DNA from: Brachycybe producta
Taxonomy: Eukaryota; Arthropoda; Diplopoda; Playtdesmida; Andrognathidae
Length of the DNA: 64,000 nt
Assembly: GCA_036925085.1 (NCBI GenBank)
Contig: JAUPFP010000051.1
Location: 1,021,001-1,085,000 of the forward strand
Direction of reading: 5' to 3'
Shown here: one piece after another, positions 22,201 to 30,248 of the stretch
Layout: every line of letters starts with the position of its first letter
Numbering within the stretch: position 1 is the stretch's first letter
Notes under the pieces: model-generated
What the model was told of the DNA's origin: nothing
Seen by the model: only the letters and a program-made list of their open reading frames with translations
The model's database searches: none
Made by a program: the position numbers and the translations under genes

Positions 22201-25200
22201 CAGTTGGTGCTCCAAGGTGAAGGGTGAGCTCTCCACCGACCCCGACTCGGACTTAAGGTTCAAGTTTGTGGTGGCAGACAAGTTGTTGTATGCCATCAAA
22301 TCCATTCAGGATCGCACTAGAACTGTGTTGGTTGTGCCGAGGTCGTGTCAAGCCTTCTGCTTGCGGAAGTTGCACGATAGCTCCGAAGCTGGTCACTTCG
22401 GAGTGTACAAGACCTACCAACGTATGCGTACTCGTTTCTACTGGTTAGGTATGAAACGTGACACGGTGGAGTATGTTAAGTCATGCTTAGTGTGTCAGAG
22501 AGTACGACAGTTCGCAAGAGCTCAAGGATTCTTGCAACCCATAGTTCCTGAGTACCCGGTTCATGCCTGGGGAATGGACTTCGTTGGGCCTTTTCCCGCG
22601 TCCGTGGGTGGAGTCACATATGTATTAATTATGGTGGACTACTTCACCCGGTACGGCGTGGCAAAGGCAGTACGAAGGGCTACGGCCGCTTGTGTTGTCA
22701 AGTTTCTGAAAGATGAGATCTTGTCGGTGTATGGCACTCCGACTACTCTCATCTCGGATCGTGGATCCCAGTTCTGTAGCAAGATTTTGCGAAAGTTCCG
22801 GGAGCGCTATAATATAGCGCAGCACTTCACGACGGCGTACCATCCGCAAGCTAATGGGCTTACGGAGCGTACGAACAAGACCGTGATGGAAACCATCAAG
22901 CGTTACCTTGATCCCCTCAAGGACCAACGTGATTGGTGGGAGAAATTGCGGCCCGCCGTGTGGGCCTACAACACTGCGGTGCAGGAGAGCACGGAAGTGT
23001 CTCCGTACCAATTGTTGTTTGGTCGTGAGCCTAGGTTGGGGATTGACAATCTCCTCCCTAACGGTCCGGTCCGCGACTTGCCCGACCAGCAAGCCGTGGA
23101 AGAGCGTGCTCGTCAAAATTTGGCGGCCGCTCAAAGAAGACAGAAGAGTCGGTATGACGCCGGCCGGGTGGAGCCACCCCGATACCAGCCTGGTAATAAG
23201 GTCTGGATAAGGGATATGGCTGGGAAGCTCGGTCAAGCCAAGAAGTGGAATTTCGCTTACAAGGCTGAACTGGGTACGGTGGTCCGGCAGGTTTCCGACC
23301 TAGTCTACGAGATAGAATTCGTAGATGGGTATGGTCGGAAGGTGCGGGACCGGTTTCACGTTGATAACTTGAAGCCGTACATTCCCACATGTGGGGTTCG
23401 TGAGGAAGATGGCCTAGGTGGCTCTGAAACCTCATCGAACTCTGAAGGGTCCAGTGATGCTGAGTCTGGGTCAGCTAGAAGTGAAAGGAGGGATGATATC
23501 TCTCCAGGACCTTCTGGCCAGCCTAGCTTGGTGGTGGAGTCGTCTGACTCTGAGGCAGAGGAAGCACCTCGGCCCCGGTATTACCTCCGTCCGAGGAAAC
23601 CCAGGGCCTTTGAGGTTATGCAAGCTTCCTCTGGAGCTCCAATTGGCACCAGGGTGGTGCAGGGACTTTGGAAGTCCCTGTCCTGGTGGGAGAGAGCAGG
23701 TCATTCCCTGTTGTGGGATGATGACTTGAATTGGGGAAATAAGGATTGGGAGCGCAGTGACCCCTGGACTGGGCGCCGCCTGTCTGTCACGGACAGATGG
23801 CGGTTGTTCAGGGGGAGCTGGGTGGAGAAATCCACAATTCCCAACTGCAAACTCGAAGAGGAGTCTGCAGTAGTAATTTCCCTTAAAGATCTCTCTCCTG
23901 AGTCTTTCCGTAGAGATTCAGGCCGTGTATCTGCTCCTATTGTGGCAGACGACGGTAGAATCTCTATGGTAACAGCGACGGAGGCGGCTAAGACTGTGTT
24001 AGCCGCCAAGCCGCCGCTGTTAGCCATTCCGTTGGTGAAATTAGCGGCTAAACGCCATCTTGTCGTTAAATTAAAAAAAAGACGGACGTTTGCCGCTATT
24101 TTTGCGAAAAAACGTGTATTTCACCGACGAAAAGGCAAAAACTCAGGACAATTGGATGCTTCAAAACCAGAAGTAAGTCCCCAAAGGGGAATTTCCTTTT
24201 CCTGCCCTTTGGCAGTATTCTTTTATTGCTTTTGGGTGTGTCAAGCGGTCATTGACCGCTTGAACACGTGGTTTTGGTGGAGGCGTCACCGTCATAGTTT
24301 TGACGGTGATGCTACCGCTGATGGGGCCGTGGAGAACACGGTGTTTTACCGTCAGAACGCCGTGGGACTTGGTGAGGACCAAGTTCTACGGAGTTTAGAC
24401 GGTGAAAAGGTGTTTTTGCACGGTTCTGTCCGTGAAACCACCGTGGAAAATGGTTTCGACCGTGGTCCACGGTGTTCTAACGGACAGAAAGTGGTTTTGC
24501 ACGGTAGTTGTCCGTGCAAATCACTCCCCAACGAACCTGAAGTGTCGGTGCCAGGTTTGGACGGTCCAAACACCTGTTTGGCCGATTCCGACCGTGCGAT
24601 TCCCGTGAAGGACGGTTTTTACCGTGGGTCACGGGATATGCACGGTGGAAACGGGATTTCCTACGGTGATTTACCGTGGAAATCACCGCCCAAGTTACCG
24701 AACGTAAAATTACGGAATTTGGACCGACCAAAACTATTTTTGGCCGGTTCCGACCGTGCAATTACCGTTGGGGACGGCTTTGGCCGTGTACCACGGTGCC
24801 TGCCCGGCCGGAAAGCATTTTTTCGCGGTTTTGGTCCGTGGAAAATGTTTCCTACCGTAGTAGGTCAAATACTTATGATGTTTTTTGATCTTTTTCAGGT
24901 AGCCACGGCGGAGAAGGAAGACACTGGCGGGGGTGGCAGCGGTTCCTCCTCCCTCAGCTCTTTGCATCCGGGTGATGCGGAGCTGTTGGAGTCGGATGCC
25001 GCTTGCTCCCCGGACTCTTTGGGTCGGGCCATAGCTGACTTGGCCGACGGCGGACCTTTGGGTCTGCTATTGGCTGATGATGCTGTGGTGACCCAGCCGT
25101 CCCCTCGGACCCCTCTATACTATGGGTCTGTTTGGGGACGGTTGACACCGCCTCCCACCGTGGGTTCTCCGAGGGCGACCATTAGGTTGGGAGCCATGGA

Positions 25201-27838
25201 GATCCCGGCGGTTGGTGAGCCGGTGCGGGCCAGCACGCCCGTCGAAGAGGTGGCCACCGGTTTGGCAGCTACCTCTTTGACGAAGTGTGATCCTCCGGCG
25301 GACCAAGGCCGGCTAGAATTGGCTAGCCTGGCTGAGGGAAGCAGAGATGCCTCCTTGGGAGGAACTCTGGTCATTGACACGGAGGCGGAGATGGACACCA
25401 TGGAAGATGATGTGGTGCCCGTCTCCAGGCGGTGGCGAGGCCAACGGATCCTCTCTTCAGAGGACTCTTCGGAGTCTGAAGGGAGAGGATCAGGCTCCCT
25501 GGGTAAACGGTCTGTGACCGGATCCCAGGAGGGTACTCCAGCCCGGAAGGGCAGTCCAATTCCGGTTGACCCTGTTGGGGAGACGGAAGCGGCCTGTCTG
25601 GAAAGGCAGGATGAAGCCGCGCAGTACCAATCGGCGTCAGGTGGTTTCCTGGCGTCGGATGGGAAACGCTACTTCGTTGGGGAGTACCCTACCCAGCAGT
25701 TCCGTAAGGACGGTTCTAAATCCAAAAAGAAGTCCGGAGCTGCTCGGTACACCGCCAGGATGAAAGCCCTGGCGAAGAGGGAGGCACAGTTGGAGAGGAC
25801 GAAGGCTGCCTTGGCGAAGTTTACGCCGGCAGTGGGTCTTCTCCCTGTGTCGCCAGCTCATCCTGAGGGAGCTGCTGGTGCTGCCTGGCCTGTTGGTCAG
25901 CCTCCGGTTTCGGGACCAACCGAAGCGGAGGCTGGCTGTTCAAGCTGGCAGTCTGCAACTCCCAAGAGGGACCGAAGAGCGGAAAAGAAGGCCAATCAGC
26001 CTTCTCCTCCCGCTCCGAGGAAGAGCACTCGCGCCAGTGGTGGTGGTGGTCAGGGACAGAAACGTCCCCGCCCCTTCACCCCACCTTTGGCCAGTAATCC
26101 GGTGGGAAAGAAGGCTAAGACCTCTCGTGGAGGTCCGGCCGGCTTTCCCAAAGGAAAGTGGAGCCAGGAGGACCGCTTGCGGTACCACCAGGCACAAGCG
26201 GCCAGATGTGCTGCTCTTGTCCAGCGGGACAAGAAGGCTGCACACCGTCGGGAGTTTGAGCTCCAGGCCTCTCAGTTTCCGCCCCTGCGGGAAGCTGATG
26301 CCCGGGATCCGCTCAGTACAGGGGAACCTCCCGTCGGAGTTGGTGCCACTCCTATTCCGAGTGCCACCACGGCTGCTGGCCAACAGCGTATCGCCCAGAG
26401 GGGGGTGATACAAGCTGCCAAGGCACCTCACCAGGGTGCGGCAGTTAGACCTGTTGGTGGCAAGGGTCAGCCGACCCTTGCCCCGGAGAAGAGAGATCTT
26501 CCCCGGGATGGAAAGGGACGCTTCGTGGCGACACGAGCGTCCTCGACCGTCAGTTCGGCTACGGGAGCTAGTTCAAAGACTAGTACAGCTTCGGCTAGAA
26601 AGTCTGCGACTAGTAAGTCCGGTCAATCGAAGGGGGCTAACCACCCTCCTAAGACTGACCGGCCCGGTAAGTCTGCGAGCCATGGTGCGTCCAGCTCGCA
26701 GCACGGTGAACCTTCTTCTCATGATAAGAAGAAAAAGAAAAAGAAGAAAAAGAAGGGCAAGAAGGCCCATCATGAGAAGAAGGGAGGTCCGAAGACTTCC
26801 ACCCGTGGGTCCCAGGGGACTGGTGGTGGTGGAAGTATCGGGACCGAGGAGGAGGAGTCCCGACACGGTGCGGCCGTGTCGGCCGGGAGCCAACCGCACC
26901 ATACCCGTCATAGCACGACGGCGCAGATGGATGATCGGTCAATGCGAGACGTTGTTCTCGGTATACCGTCATCCTCCCCGAAGGTGGTGGCGGTACCGAA
27001 CTTATCAGTTCGGTCGGTGGGAACTCTCCACCGGGTCAGCTCACCGTTACCTAGCGGTGGGGGCAGCCCGGCGGGGAAAAGTAACGTTCCCGCCAAACGT
27101 GGTCCCGTGCCTTCCGTGGGAAGGACACCCTTCTCTCCGGGTCCCGATGATGGGGTCTTTGCGGCCCTAGGACCGGAAGAAAGAGCCAAGTCTCCTGAGC
27201 CCGAGGGCGAGGGTCGACGCTTTGGTGCGGAGCCTCCGTATTCAGAAGGAGAGGTCTTTCTGAATAACCGGCTTGGTCTGTGGCAGGACCAGCCGGGAAT
27301 GGAGGGGTACCAATACCACGGATACTATCGTCTGGGAGAGATACTCCCAGTTCCGTGGACGCCGTCGTTGCCGTCATTTGCCATGCGATATGTGCTGGCA
27401 TTTGGCAGTACGGACTATCCGGTGTTGCTGGTCGTCAACCCGGTAAGGAGATGCTACGCTGTTCTAGACGTGGTGGGGACAGGAGCTGGGCTCGTACGTA
27501 TAGCCCAGCTCGCGGCCCCATACGTCCAGCGTCTCCTTGGCTGCGACTTGGAAGGAATGGTGGGAGAATTTGTCACCCACCCTCTACGAGGTAGCGTGTC
27601 CGATCCCGCGGCCGCTCTCGTAGACCTTCTTACAAGTCGGACTCTTCGTCAGAGTCCGCAACTTGACACACTTGCCGTCGAAGAGTTTCGACAGCAGGAG
27701 GTGTTGAGACTCAGGGGGACTGATTTCGATGTCGGTCTCGGGTGGAGAAACACCCGGATGTGTTCGTGGTGGATACGTCGGTGGATGTCGGAGTGGATGG
27801 TGGCTCCGATGAATCCACCACCGAAGAAATCAGTCTGA
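19241..27838 (+). CDS. pol: Pol polyprotein with long C-terminal extension
   Basis: Replication enzymes of the element, made probably as a Gag-Pol fusion by -1 frameshift. Numbering from the ATG at 19241. The retropepsin has D162-T-G-A. RT has the FRFCVDYRRLN and SGYWQVRMAE blocks and the catalytic Y684-L-D-D687. RNase H has HTDASGYGLG (D833) and TEQECLAI. Integrase has a zinc finger H1045, H1052, C1082, C1085 and catalytic D1113, D1173, E1209 (DX35E spacing). An SH3-like tail ends in HVDNLKPYI and YYLRPRKPR near 1447. No chromodomain is visible. Every catalytic residue checked is present. A normal Pol would stop near residue 1455; this one continues open to 2865 without a stop (see the separate extension entry). 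The protease must be cleaved from Gag-Pol; cleavage sites are not evident by eye. Confidence 0.95.
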   Translation: MLENSGARQSRRSKEGAYLRAVSRYVGILHDAGVPLARSADPEITQWVFQEPSPTLEAALARLESWVAPFFPDEGEEGPSGTGITRASSVGAPMLSPRPGGSPGVETGSRAPEHPVRPDEAQRSNVGQRRLPIPELQSRAYLRGAPRVLVSMDGRLVESIVDTGAEVSVMSMSVAREMELPVQEVSLPSFLTGMSGYSIQIEGVMYVDMSIHGRSIHTHLLLIEGEGEAVIGVDLASRFGLMLDVVSRKVYFREDIWNAHPDDLHAALAVQAAQGTSVQLPSSVLEALARLHDSVEPVLLPPFGFPEGMPAEPEKVDGWVDIVSPTLAETSSPIRSGEVCSLRLLQNVWLSAHERKVVSVSLIEHAGPGQLLLVEPHRKALGGRGLLAVAGIAEATEEGSYDIWLENVADVPIALETGEGVATAQAVEAALVVGLDVPSKLRGGDPTHGDGRPGGLPPKLRGATKKGRRILNAEVKPTLEECLKIGPSLKPEEAAQLREFLLERRDHFAFDYTELGETPLVEHTIDTGGLPPVREGLRRTAPAARAIEREEVAKMLDAGVIQPSHSPYASPILLVRKKDGGFRFCVDYRRLNAQTKADQYPLPRIDDALDSLAGAKYFATLDLASGYWQVRMAEQDIEKTAFICSQGLFEFRKMPFGLCNAPATMQRALDLLLAGHKWESCLVYLDDIIVFGSTFEQFLERLSTVLRLLRGAELKLQPKKCFFGFDKVKYLGHIVSAEGVAPDPGLVRAVEEFDVPTTVTAVRSFLGLAGYYRRFIKDFAKIARPLHDLTRKDASFDWSEQCGLAFERLKAFLTEAPVLTMYDPRGEVLIHTDASGYGLGVVVYQKLPEDKAPRVLAYASRLMKGPETRYSVTEQECLAIMFAVGKFRPYIFNRDFVIVTDHHALCHLQTAKNLQGRLGRWQMQLQEYRYKIQFKKGKLHEDADCLSRYPVKEVVDPSLPEHVEADVGEVIYRIRSEVDWVMEQANDSWCSKVKGELSTDPDSDLRFKFVVADKLLYAIKSIQDRTRTVLVVPRSCQAFCLRKLHDSSEAGHFGVYKTYQRMRTRFYWLGMKRDTVEYVKSCLVCQRVRQFARAQGFLQPIVPEYPVHAWGMDFVGPFPASVGGVTYVLIMVDYFTRYGVAKAVRRATAACVVKFLKDEILSVYGTPTTLISDRGSQFCSKILRKFRERYNIAQHFTTAYHPQANGLTERTNKTVMETIKRYLDPLKDQRDWWEKLRPAVWAYNTAVQESTEVSPYQLLFGREPRLGIDNLLPNGPVRDLPDQQAVEERARQNLAAAQRRQKSRYDAGRVEPPRYQPGNKVWIRDMAGKLGQAKKWNFAYKAELGTVVRQVSDLVYEIEFVDGYGRKVRDRFHVDNLKPYIPTCGVREEDGLGGSETSSNSEGSSDAESGSARSERRDDISPGPSGQPSLVVESSDSEAEEAPRPRYYLRPRKPRAFEVMQASSGAPIGTRVVQGLWKSLSWWERAGHSLLWDDDLNWGNKDWERSDPWTGRRLSVTDRWRLFRGSWVEKSTIPNCKLEEESAVVISLKDLSPESFRRDSGRVSAPIVADDGRISMVTATEAAKTVLAAKPPLLAIPLVKLAAKRHLVVKLKKRRTFAAIFAKKRVFHRRKGKNSGQLDASKPEVSPQRGISFSCPLAVFFYCFWVCQAVIDRLNTWFWWRRHRHSFDGDATADGAVENTVFYRQNAVGLGEDQVLRSLDGEKVFLHGSVRETTVENGFDRGPRCSNGQKVVLHGSCPCKSLPNEPEVSVPGLDGPNTCLADSDRAIPVKDGFYRGSRDMHGGNGISYGDLPWKSPPKLPNVKLRNLDRPKLFLAGSDRAITVGDGFGRVPRCLPGRKAFFRGFGPWKMFPTVVGQILMMFFDLFQVATAEKEDTGGGGSGSSSLSSLHPGDAELLESDAACSPDSLGRAIADLADGGPLGLLLADDAVVTQPSPRTPLYYGSVWGRLTPPPTVGSPRATIRLGAMEIPAVGEPVRASTPVEEVATGLAATSLTKCDPPADQGRLELASLAEGSRDASLGGTLVIDTEAEMDTMEDDVVPVSRRWRGQRILSSEDSSESEGRGSGSLGKRSVTGSQEGTPARKGSPIPVDPVGETEAACLERQDEAAQYQSASGGFLASDGKRYFVGEYPTQQFRKDGSKSKKKSGAARYTARMKALAKREAQLERTKAALAKFTPAVGLLPVSPAHPEGAAGAAWPVGQPPVSGPTEAEAGCSSWQSATPKRDRRAEKKANQPSPPAPRKSTRASGGGGQGQKRPRPFTPPLASNPVGKKAKTSRGGPAGFPKGKWSQEDRLRYHQAQAARCAALVQRDKKAAHRREFELQASQFPPLREADARDPLSTGEPPVGVGATPIPSATTAAGQQRIAQRGVIQAAKAPHQGAAVRPVGGKGQPTLAPEKRDLPRDGKGRFVATRASSTVSSATGASSKTSTASARKSATSKSGQSKGANHPPKTDRPGKSASHGASSSQHGEPSSHDKKKKKKKKKKGKKAHHEKKGGPKTSTRGSQGTGGGGSIGTEEEESRHGAAVSAGSQPHHTRHSTTAQMDDRSMRDVVLGIPSSSPKVVAVPNLSVRSVGTLHRVSSPLPSGGGSPAGKSNVPAKRGPVPSVGRTPFSPGPDDGVFAALGPEERAKSPEPEGEGRRFGAEPPYSEGEVFLNNRLGLWQDQPGMEGYQYHGYYRLGEILPVPWTPSLPSFAMRYVLAFGSTDYPVLLVVNPVRRCYAVLDVVGTGAGLVRIAQLAAPYVQRLLGCDLEGMVGEFVTHPLRGSVSDPAAALVDLLTSRTLRQSPQLDTLAVEEFRQQEVLRLRGTDFDVGLGWRNTRMCSWWIRRWMSEWMVAPMNPPPKKSV
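24173..24898 (+). other. Possible in-frame intron (exitron-like) within pol
   Basis: The segment starts GTAAGT after GAA and ends TTTTTTGATCTTTTTCAG, a strong polypyrimidine tract and acceptor. It is exactly 726 bp, or 242 codons. Both ends fall between codons, so the frame is open with or without it. The related pol copy also has AAA|GTAAGT at the same place (near 62020). The acceptor could alternatively be used with a donor in the LTR or leader to make a subgenomic mRNA for the 3' module. Splicing is inferred, not shown. Confidence 0.5.
24241..24865 (+). repeat. Second hairpin / ACCGT-ACGGT array, inside pol
   Basis: Stem-loops include 24241-24263 (10-bp arms, 3-nt loop), 24286-24309 (9-bp arms), 24338-24352, 24419-24434 and 24499-24517, followed by ACGGT/ACCGT pairs to about 24865. 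Composition and motifs match the 5' leader array. As the frame stays open, the DNA repeat is also read as three imperfect ~49-residue repeats (around SDRAIPVKDGFYRG and SDRAITVGDGFGRV), that is two ~73-bp units per protein repeat. Confidence 0.75.
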
Positions 27839-27894
27839 AACTGAGTGGGGGTCATGGGCGCAATCCTTGCTGGCTCAGCCGACCTGATCCCGGG

Positions 27895-27918
27895 GCGGAT
27901 CAGGGAAGTTGAGAGGAT
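27895..27918 (+). promoter_or_regulatory. Polypurine tract
   Basis: A purine-rich run ending GGGAAGTTGAGAGGAT abuts the TGTGACG start of the 3' LTR and would prime plus-strand synthesis. The diverged relative has GGAAAAGTTGAGAGGAT in front of its LTR start at 51871, so the tract is conserved. Confidence 0.75.
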
Positions 27919-28750
27919 TGTGACGACCCAGTTCTGCTCCTTTTTGGTGCAGAACTAAATCCCATGTCGTCTGCTAGGCACTTGCTAAATTGATTGCCAA
28001 GCAGACGACAAAATGGCCAGCAAGGGTCCCTGTCCTCCCCCAGGTGGAGCAGCCTGGGGGTGTATATAATGGCGGCGGCCATTGTATACTGGACAGTGGA
28101 AGTGAAACCCTTGATGCTGCTGCAGGTTTGTGCTCTTCATCTTTTCAGCAGGTGGCCAAAATGGCCACCATTCATCTCTTTGTTTTGCCTTTGTGATAGA
28201 GGTTGTTAACCTCTTCTCCTGGCTGGAATTAGCCAGGAGATTCATCTTTAATTGCATCTCTTTGTTGGCTCTCTGCTGGTAGAATTTACCAGCAGATATT
28301 GCCTGTTTACAGTGAGTGTTTTTATATATTCCTTGTGAATAAATATCTTGTTATTTTCACTCTCTCCAACCACTGTGTCCGTGTCATATTATTTCTTTAA
28401 TATTACTGGGGAAGTTACCGTGGGGAAGGTGGGGGTTCCGGTGTGGGGAAACGCCGTCACCATCACCGTCCTGTTCCGCCATGTTTTCCAGCATGTCGGC
28501 CGGTGCTTCGCGCGCGGTTCCGCGGTAGGATCCATCGGGGATCTACCGTGGGTTCCTCGTCTTGTTCGGCGGTCTTTCGTCCGTCGACGTGCGGCGAGGG
28601 AGACGACCTCCGTCCGGCGCTACCCGTGGACACGGACGGGTACAAGAGGAGGGCTGGCCAGCGCTTCGACCCGTCCCAAGGAGGTCAAGCGACGGTAAGT
28701 TGTTTCAGAATTTGCCGTAGGTATTGTAGCGACCAAGTCGGGTCGTTACA
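27919..28750 (+). repeat. 3' LTR of the 13.1-kb element
   Basis: Same length as the 5' LTR and identical by eye except for one base (T versus G in GCCTGTKTACAG). TATA and polyadenylation signals are at about 28063 and 28338. It is followed by ATAT (28751-28754), the target duplication, and then by the resumed LINE frame. Confidence 0.95.
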
Positions 28751-29152
28751 ATATCTTTAATCAAATGCTGGAAGGCTCTTGCCCTAAACCTACTTCAAGT
28801 AAACTTTGCAGGGCATTATATTCGGGTAGGGGTGACCACTCTAACAAAGTTGGAGAGATTTTTGCATGAACAGATTCTTATTACTGGTCATTTGTCCCTA
28901 GGACGATTCAACAATGGAACTCGCTTGCTGGGGATTCGCTTATGGGAGTCATAATTTTGTTTTGTTTTAACAATGCATATGTTTGCAGCATTAAAAATAT
29001 TGAAATTGTTGTTAGGTTTATATCAATGGTGTTTTATATTTTCTGGTTTTGACAATGCATTTTATATGCTGCACTTGGACTCTTGTCCCTCTGCCATAGG
29101 CCTTTATGGCTGCTTGCAGAGTAATTTTTCAAATTCAAATTCAAATATATAT
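28751..29152 (+). pseudogene. LINE ORF2 C-terminus and 3' UTR, continuation of 13.9-15.65 kb
   Basis: After removing one ATAT copy, the frame from 15650 continues here into GRGDHSNKVGEIFA, a stop, then TDSYYWSFVPRTIQQWNSLAG, the conserved C-terminal block of this LINE type. The 3' UTR ends with the CTCTTGTCCCTCTGCCATAG line and CAAATT-type tail repeats near 29130-29150. This confirms that the gypsy element is nested in an older LINE. Confidence 0.85.
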
Positions 29153-29514
29153 TAAGCCCCGTATATCCTTCGATGTTTACTTCTTTCTTTCTTTCGTACA
29201 AATAAGATCAAAAACCTTGAACCACGTCAGAATTTATATAAATATAAATGAATAAATGATATTAAATTGGCAAGGGGAAAAGGTTGGAAAGTGTAGAGGG
29301 GGTGAGAGAGAGAAACGTGGAGGGAAAAAAGGGGGAGGGTGAAACTGAAATTGAAATGGAGTAAAAAAAAGGAACAAATGACCTGCATGCGCACACTAAA
29401 AAAAATGAAAAGCTCATTTTCCCTTTCAAATATAAAAAGGGGAGGAAATAATAGTAGCAAAATTAAACTAGAATTTATCACAGGCAATTGTGCCCAGCAT
29501 TAGAATTTCTTTTG
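29153..29514. other. Purine-skewed non-coding DNA
   Basis: No gene. The stretch at about 29270-29460 is strongly A/G-rich on the plus strand (GGGGGTGAGAGAGAG-like), a low-complexity tract. Confidence 0.5.
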
Positions 29515-30248
29515 CTCTGCCTTTTTATGAATGTCATCAATTTCTAATTTTCTTCTTCCTCGGGCTTTCGCCCAGTTAAAAGCTAGTTGATCGTGTTGTC
29601 CCTTGAAGTTCCATCTAGAAGTGATGATCCAGGTTTACACCTGGGTTGGCAGTTCGAGATGGTGAATGATGAGAACTTTCGTTTCTGTCCAGTAACTATA
29701 AAAATAAGACTTGGCAATTTTTAAGCATAATAACAGTTTATTTACAATTATTTCCATTGAGGTCTATCCCAAATTAGGCATAGATTCTCTGCTTACAGAA
29801 TGCTTCATAAGTATCAAAAACATGGCCTTTTTATACCCAAAAAGAGGATACTGAGAACATTTTCTCAGTATTCTCTGATTGGGCAAAAACACAAGTAACA
29901 ACCAAACTGGCCAATCAATGTGATTGACCAGTGGTCACCAAAATATAGAAAAATTACTCATCGTCAATAAAAACAAACATACAATAGAAAAACACAATCC
30001 CATTGACTTAATGTTACTGCTTATCAGGACGATCTTTTTGTATTAAGGGGTGGGGCTTGGAGGAAAAAGGACCCAAGACCCAGGAGCTGACCCAAGGCAG
30101 GATATTGGTATCGTCAGCTGATAAAACTAGGTCAAACCTCTGTACGTTAGTACAGAGAGTTGACAAAGTTTCATGACAATCTAAAACAAAAAGAAACAAT
30201 CCAGTAAAAACTAAGCGAGCCAGGATCGCTCCAGGACTTATCGTTTCA
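29515..30248 (-). mobile_element. Second LTR family, copy 2 (truncated)
   Basis: Reverse complement of the solo LTR at 7743-8607. The minus-strand start TGAAACGATAAG is at 30248. It shares the CAGCTGA block, the TTACTGCTTATCAGG region (here inverted), the TATA region (CTTTTTATACCC on the plus strand near 29827) and the GGGCTTTCGCCC hairpin near 29565. The far (3') LTR end is missing beyond about 29515. Confidence 0.7.

Larger units (their letters stand above)
23612..27838 (+). other. Third coding module fused to pol (~1410 residues)
   Basis: I do not recognise this region as a known family. In order, residues are relative to pol: ~1460-1560 aromatic (WKSLSWWERAGHSLLW); ~1645-1886 the possible in-frame intron with a hydrophobic stretch at ~1650-1681 (LAVFFYCFWVC) and three imperfect ~49-residue repeats; ~1890-2120 acidic/Ser-rich; ~2130 GGFLASDGKRYFVG; a coiled-coil-like AKREAQLERTKAALAKF near 2175; a basic Pro/Ser-rich part with REFELQASQFPPLRE near 2340; a Lys run near 2497; and a final globular domain from ~2690 (LPSFAMRYVLAFG, then LLVVNPVRRCYAVLDVVG). 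Basic tracts suggest nucleic-acid binding or nuclear targeting. It is not a recognisable env: no signal peptide, furin site or fusion-protein layout is seen. The blocks recur in a decayed relative at 48.0-51.8 kb, which supports real function. Confidence 0.75.
15651..28750 (+). mobile_element. Full-length young Ty3/Gypsy retrotransposon, 13.1 kb
   Basis: A complete LTR element: 832-bp LTRs (15651-16482 and 27919-28750), a putative primer site, a structured leader, gag, -1-frame pol with PR-RT-RH-IN domain order (the Ty3/Gypsy order), a long 3' coding extension and a purine-rich tract. LTR ends are TGTGACGACCC...GGGTCGTTACA, forming an imperfect terminal inverted repeat. The host sequence ATAT is duplicated at 15647-15650 and 28751-28754. 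Deleting the element and one ATAT restores the LINE reading frame, which proves the insertion point. The LTRs differ at one position seen by eye (G at 16039, T in the 3' copy), and gag and pol are open, so insertion is recent and the copy may be active. At 13.1 kb it is much longer than common Ty3/Gypsy elements of about 5-7 kb. The excess is the leader and the pol extension. Confidence 0.95.

Noticed and set aside
23340..23620. Chromodomain at the integrase C-terminus
   Set aside because: After the SH3-like HVDNLKPYI part the sequence is acidic/Ser-rich and then YYLRPRK; no chromodomain aromatic cage pattern was seen.
23612..27838. Envelope (env) gene
   Set aside because: No signal peptide, glycosylated ectodomain, furin-type site or terminal membrane anchor layout. 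The single hydrophobic stretch is far from the C-terminus. Kept as an unknown module.
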